Source of the DNA: Agaribacillus aureus | GTDB taxonomy: Bacteria; Bacteroidota; Bacteroidia; Cytophagales; Cyclobacteriaceae | Direction: 5' to 3' | Assembly (NCBI GenBank): GCA_030442055.1 | Contig: JAUJEB010000001.1 | Coordinates: forward strand, 2,108,001-2,172,000 | Length of the DNA stretch: 64,000 bases | In this document: positions 63,601-64,000 of the stretch, in pieces | Layout: every line of letters begins with the position of its first letter | Position numbering within the stretch: position 1 is the first letter of the stretch | The notes under the pieces: model-generated | The model's input: only the letters and a program-made list of their open reading frames with translations | The model's database searches: none | What the model was told of the DNA's origin: nothing | Made by a program: the position numbers and the translations under genes

Positions 63601-64000
63601 ATGGAAACAACAGCGCTTTGGCACCTTTCAGCGTCTTCCACGATTCTGAAGACTACGAATATCAGGAATGACCATTCCGTTTCCTGTTTAATCAAAAGCC
63701 TGTATTCCCTTATCAGTACCGGTACGGAAAGACTAGTGGCCCAGGGAAAGGTGCCTGACAATTTGCAGGAAGCCATGAAAGTTCCATATATGGAAGGGAG
63801 TTTTGGGTTCCCATTGACGTACGGTTATTCGCTGGTTGGTGAAGTCATTGAAGGGCCTGAACATTTGATTGGCAAAAATGTGCACATTATGCATCCCCAC
63901 CAATCGATGTTATATGCAAACCAGGCGCACATTGCCCCCATCCCTGAGGACATCCCATCCAAACGGGCGGTTTTAGTTAGCAATTTGGAAACAGCCGTTA
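63601..64000 (+). CDS. Zinc-type dehydrogenase-like (MDR) oxidoreductase, N-terminal part
   Basis: An ATG at 63601, 6 bases after the RibD-type gene, opens a frame that runs off the right edge; 133 residues are visible. The sequence LYSLISTGTERLVAQGKVP and FGFPLTYGYSLVGEVIEG matches the N-terminal GroES-like domain of medium-chain dehydrogenases, including the loop before the substrate site, as in BchC-type and related proteins. NVHIMHPHQSMLYANQ follows as the family beta-strand block. The nucleotide-binding domain is outside the window, so cofactor and substrate are unknown. Confidence 0.75.
   Translation, partial: METTALWHLSASSTILKTTNIRNDHSVSCLIKSLYSLISTGTERLVAQGKVPDNLQEAMKVPYMEGSFGFPLTYGYSLVGEVIEGPEHLIGKNVHIMHPHQSMLYANQAHIAPIPEDIPSKRAVLVSNLETAV

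Overview
This 64 kb window reads as chromosomal DNA of a Bacteroidota bacterium, most likely a Cytophagales-type (Cytophagia) member. The evidence is gene content: an LpxC-FabZ fusion, a PorX-type response regulator of the type IX secretion system, an ECF sigma/FecR pair, IPExxxVDY and DUF4296-type proteins, a long-tailed ribosomal protein S1, a six-gene-type LPS operon, and TAnnTTTG-like -7 promoter boxes. I see no phage, insertion sequence, CRISPR array or obvious island. Most of the window is ordinary housekeeping DNA with scattered accessory genes.

Layout. 0-4 kb (minus strand): a FecR anti-sigma factor cut by the left edge, its ECF sigma factor, a TPR membrane protein without an output domain, and a 52-residue lipoprotein. 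4.3-7 kb (plus): a stand-alone class III-like lanthionine synthetase (LanKC), then a two-way terminator and tRNA-Cys(GCA). 7.3-12.9 kb: ribosomal protein S1, a DUF6503-like lipoprotein, a small secreted protein paired with an HTTM-family membrane protein, and TesA. TesA is divergent from the ABC transporter pair ybbA/ybbP, an arrangement also known in proteobacteria. 16.4-19.7 kb (minus): porX-tsaE-ald with overlapping ends. 19.7-25.5 kb (plus): an HD hydrolase, lpxD, lpxC-fabZ, lpxA, an ABC ATPase and a lipoprotein. 25.6-28.4 kb (minus): MutS2 and a DUF4296 lipoprotein. 28.6-31.4 kb (plus): a shortened Bat cluster (DUF58, a membrane partner, VWA/BatA). 31.5-33.3 kb (minus): pyruvate kinase and an IPExxxVDY protein. 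33.5-38.9 kb (plus): acpP-fabF-rnc-nadE-lgt. 39-45 kb: envelope proteins (BamA/TamA-like, DUF6089, a PorV-like barrel, a helix-hairpin-helix/barrel protein). 45-53 kb (minus): a TetR-tolC-mfp-RND efflux operon with a large palindromic operator, ending in a metallophosphoesterase. 53-64 kb (mostly plus): a class III cyclase/TPR protein, a membrane protein of an unnamed family, a TPR lipoprotein, TsaC/Sua5, PGK, a small GWxEVYD-repeat protein, a YdcF-like protein, an FkbM methyltransferase, ribA, a RibD-type reductase and a partial MDR oxidoreductase.

How the genes work together. Lipid A and fatty acid synthesis are represented twice (lpx operon; acpP-fabF). Two genes of the t6A tRNA pathway (tsaE, tsaC) lie far apart. 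Envelope export and maintenance are covered by lgt, PorX, several outer-membrane barrels and many lipoproteins. The most unusual item is the LanKC. It has all three LanKC regions but lacks the cyclase zinc ligands, and no precursor peptide, transporter or protease gene is visible beside it. The best-supported regulatory signal is the near-perfect 16-bp-arm palindrome upstream of tetR.
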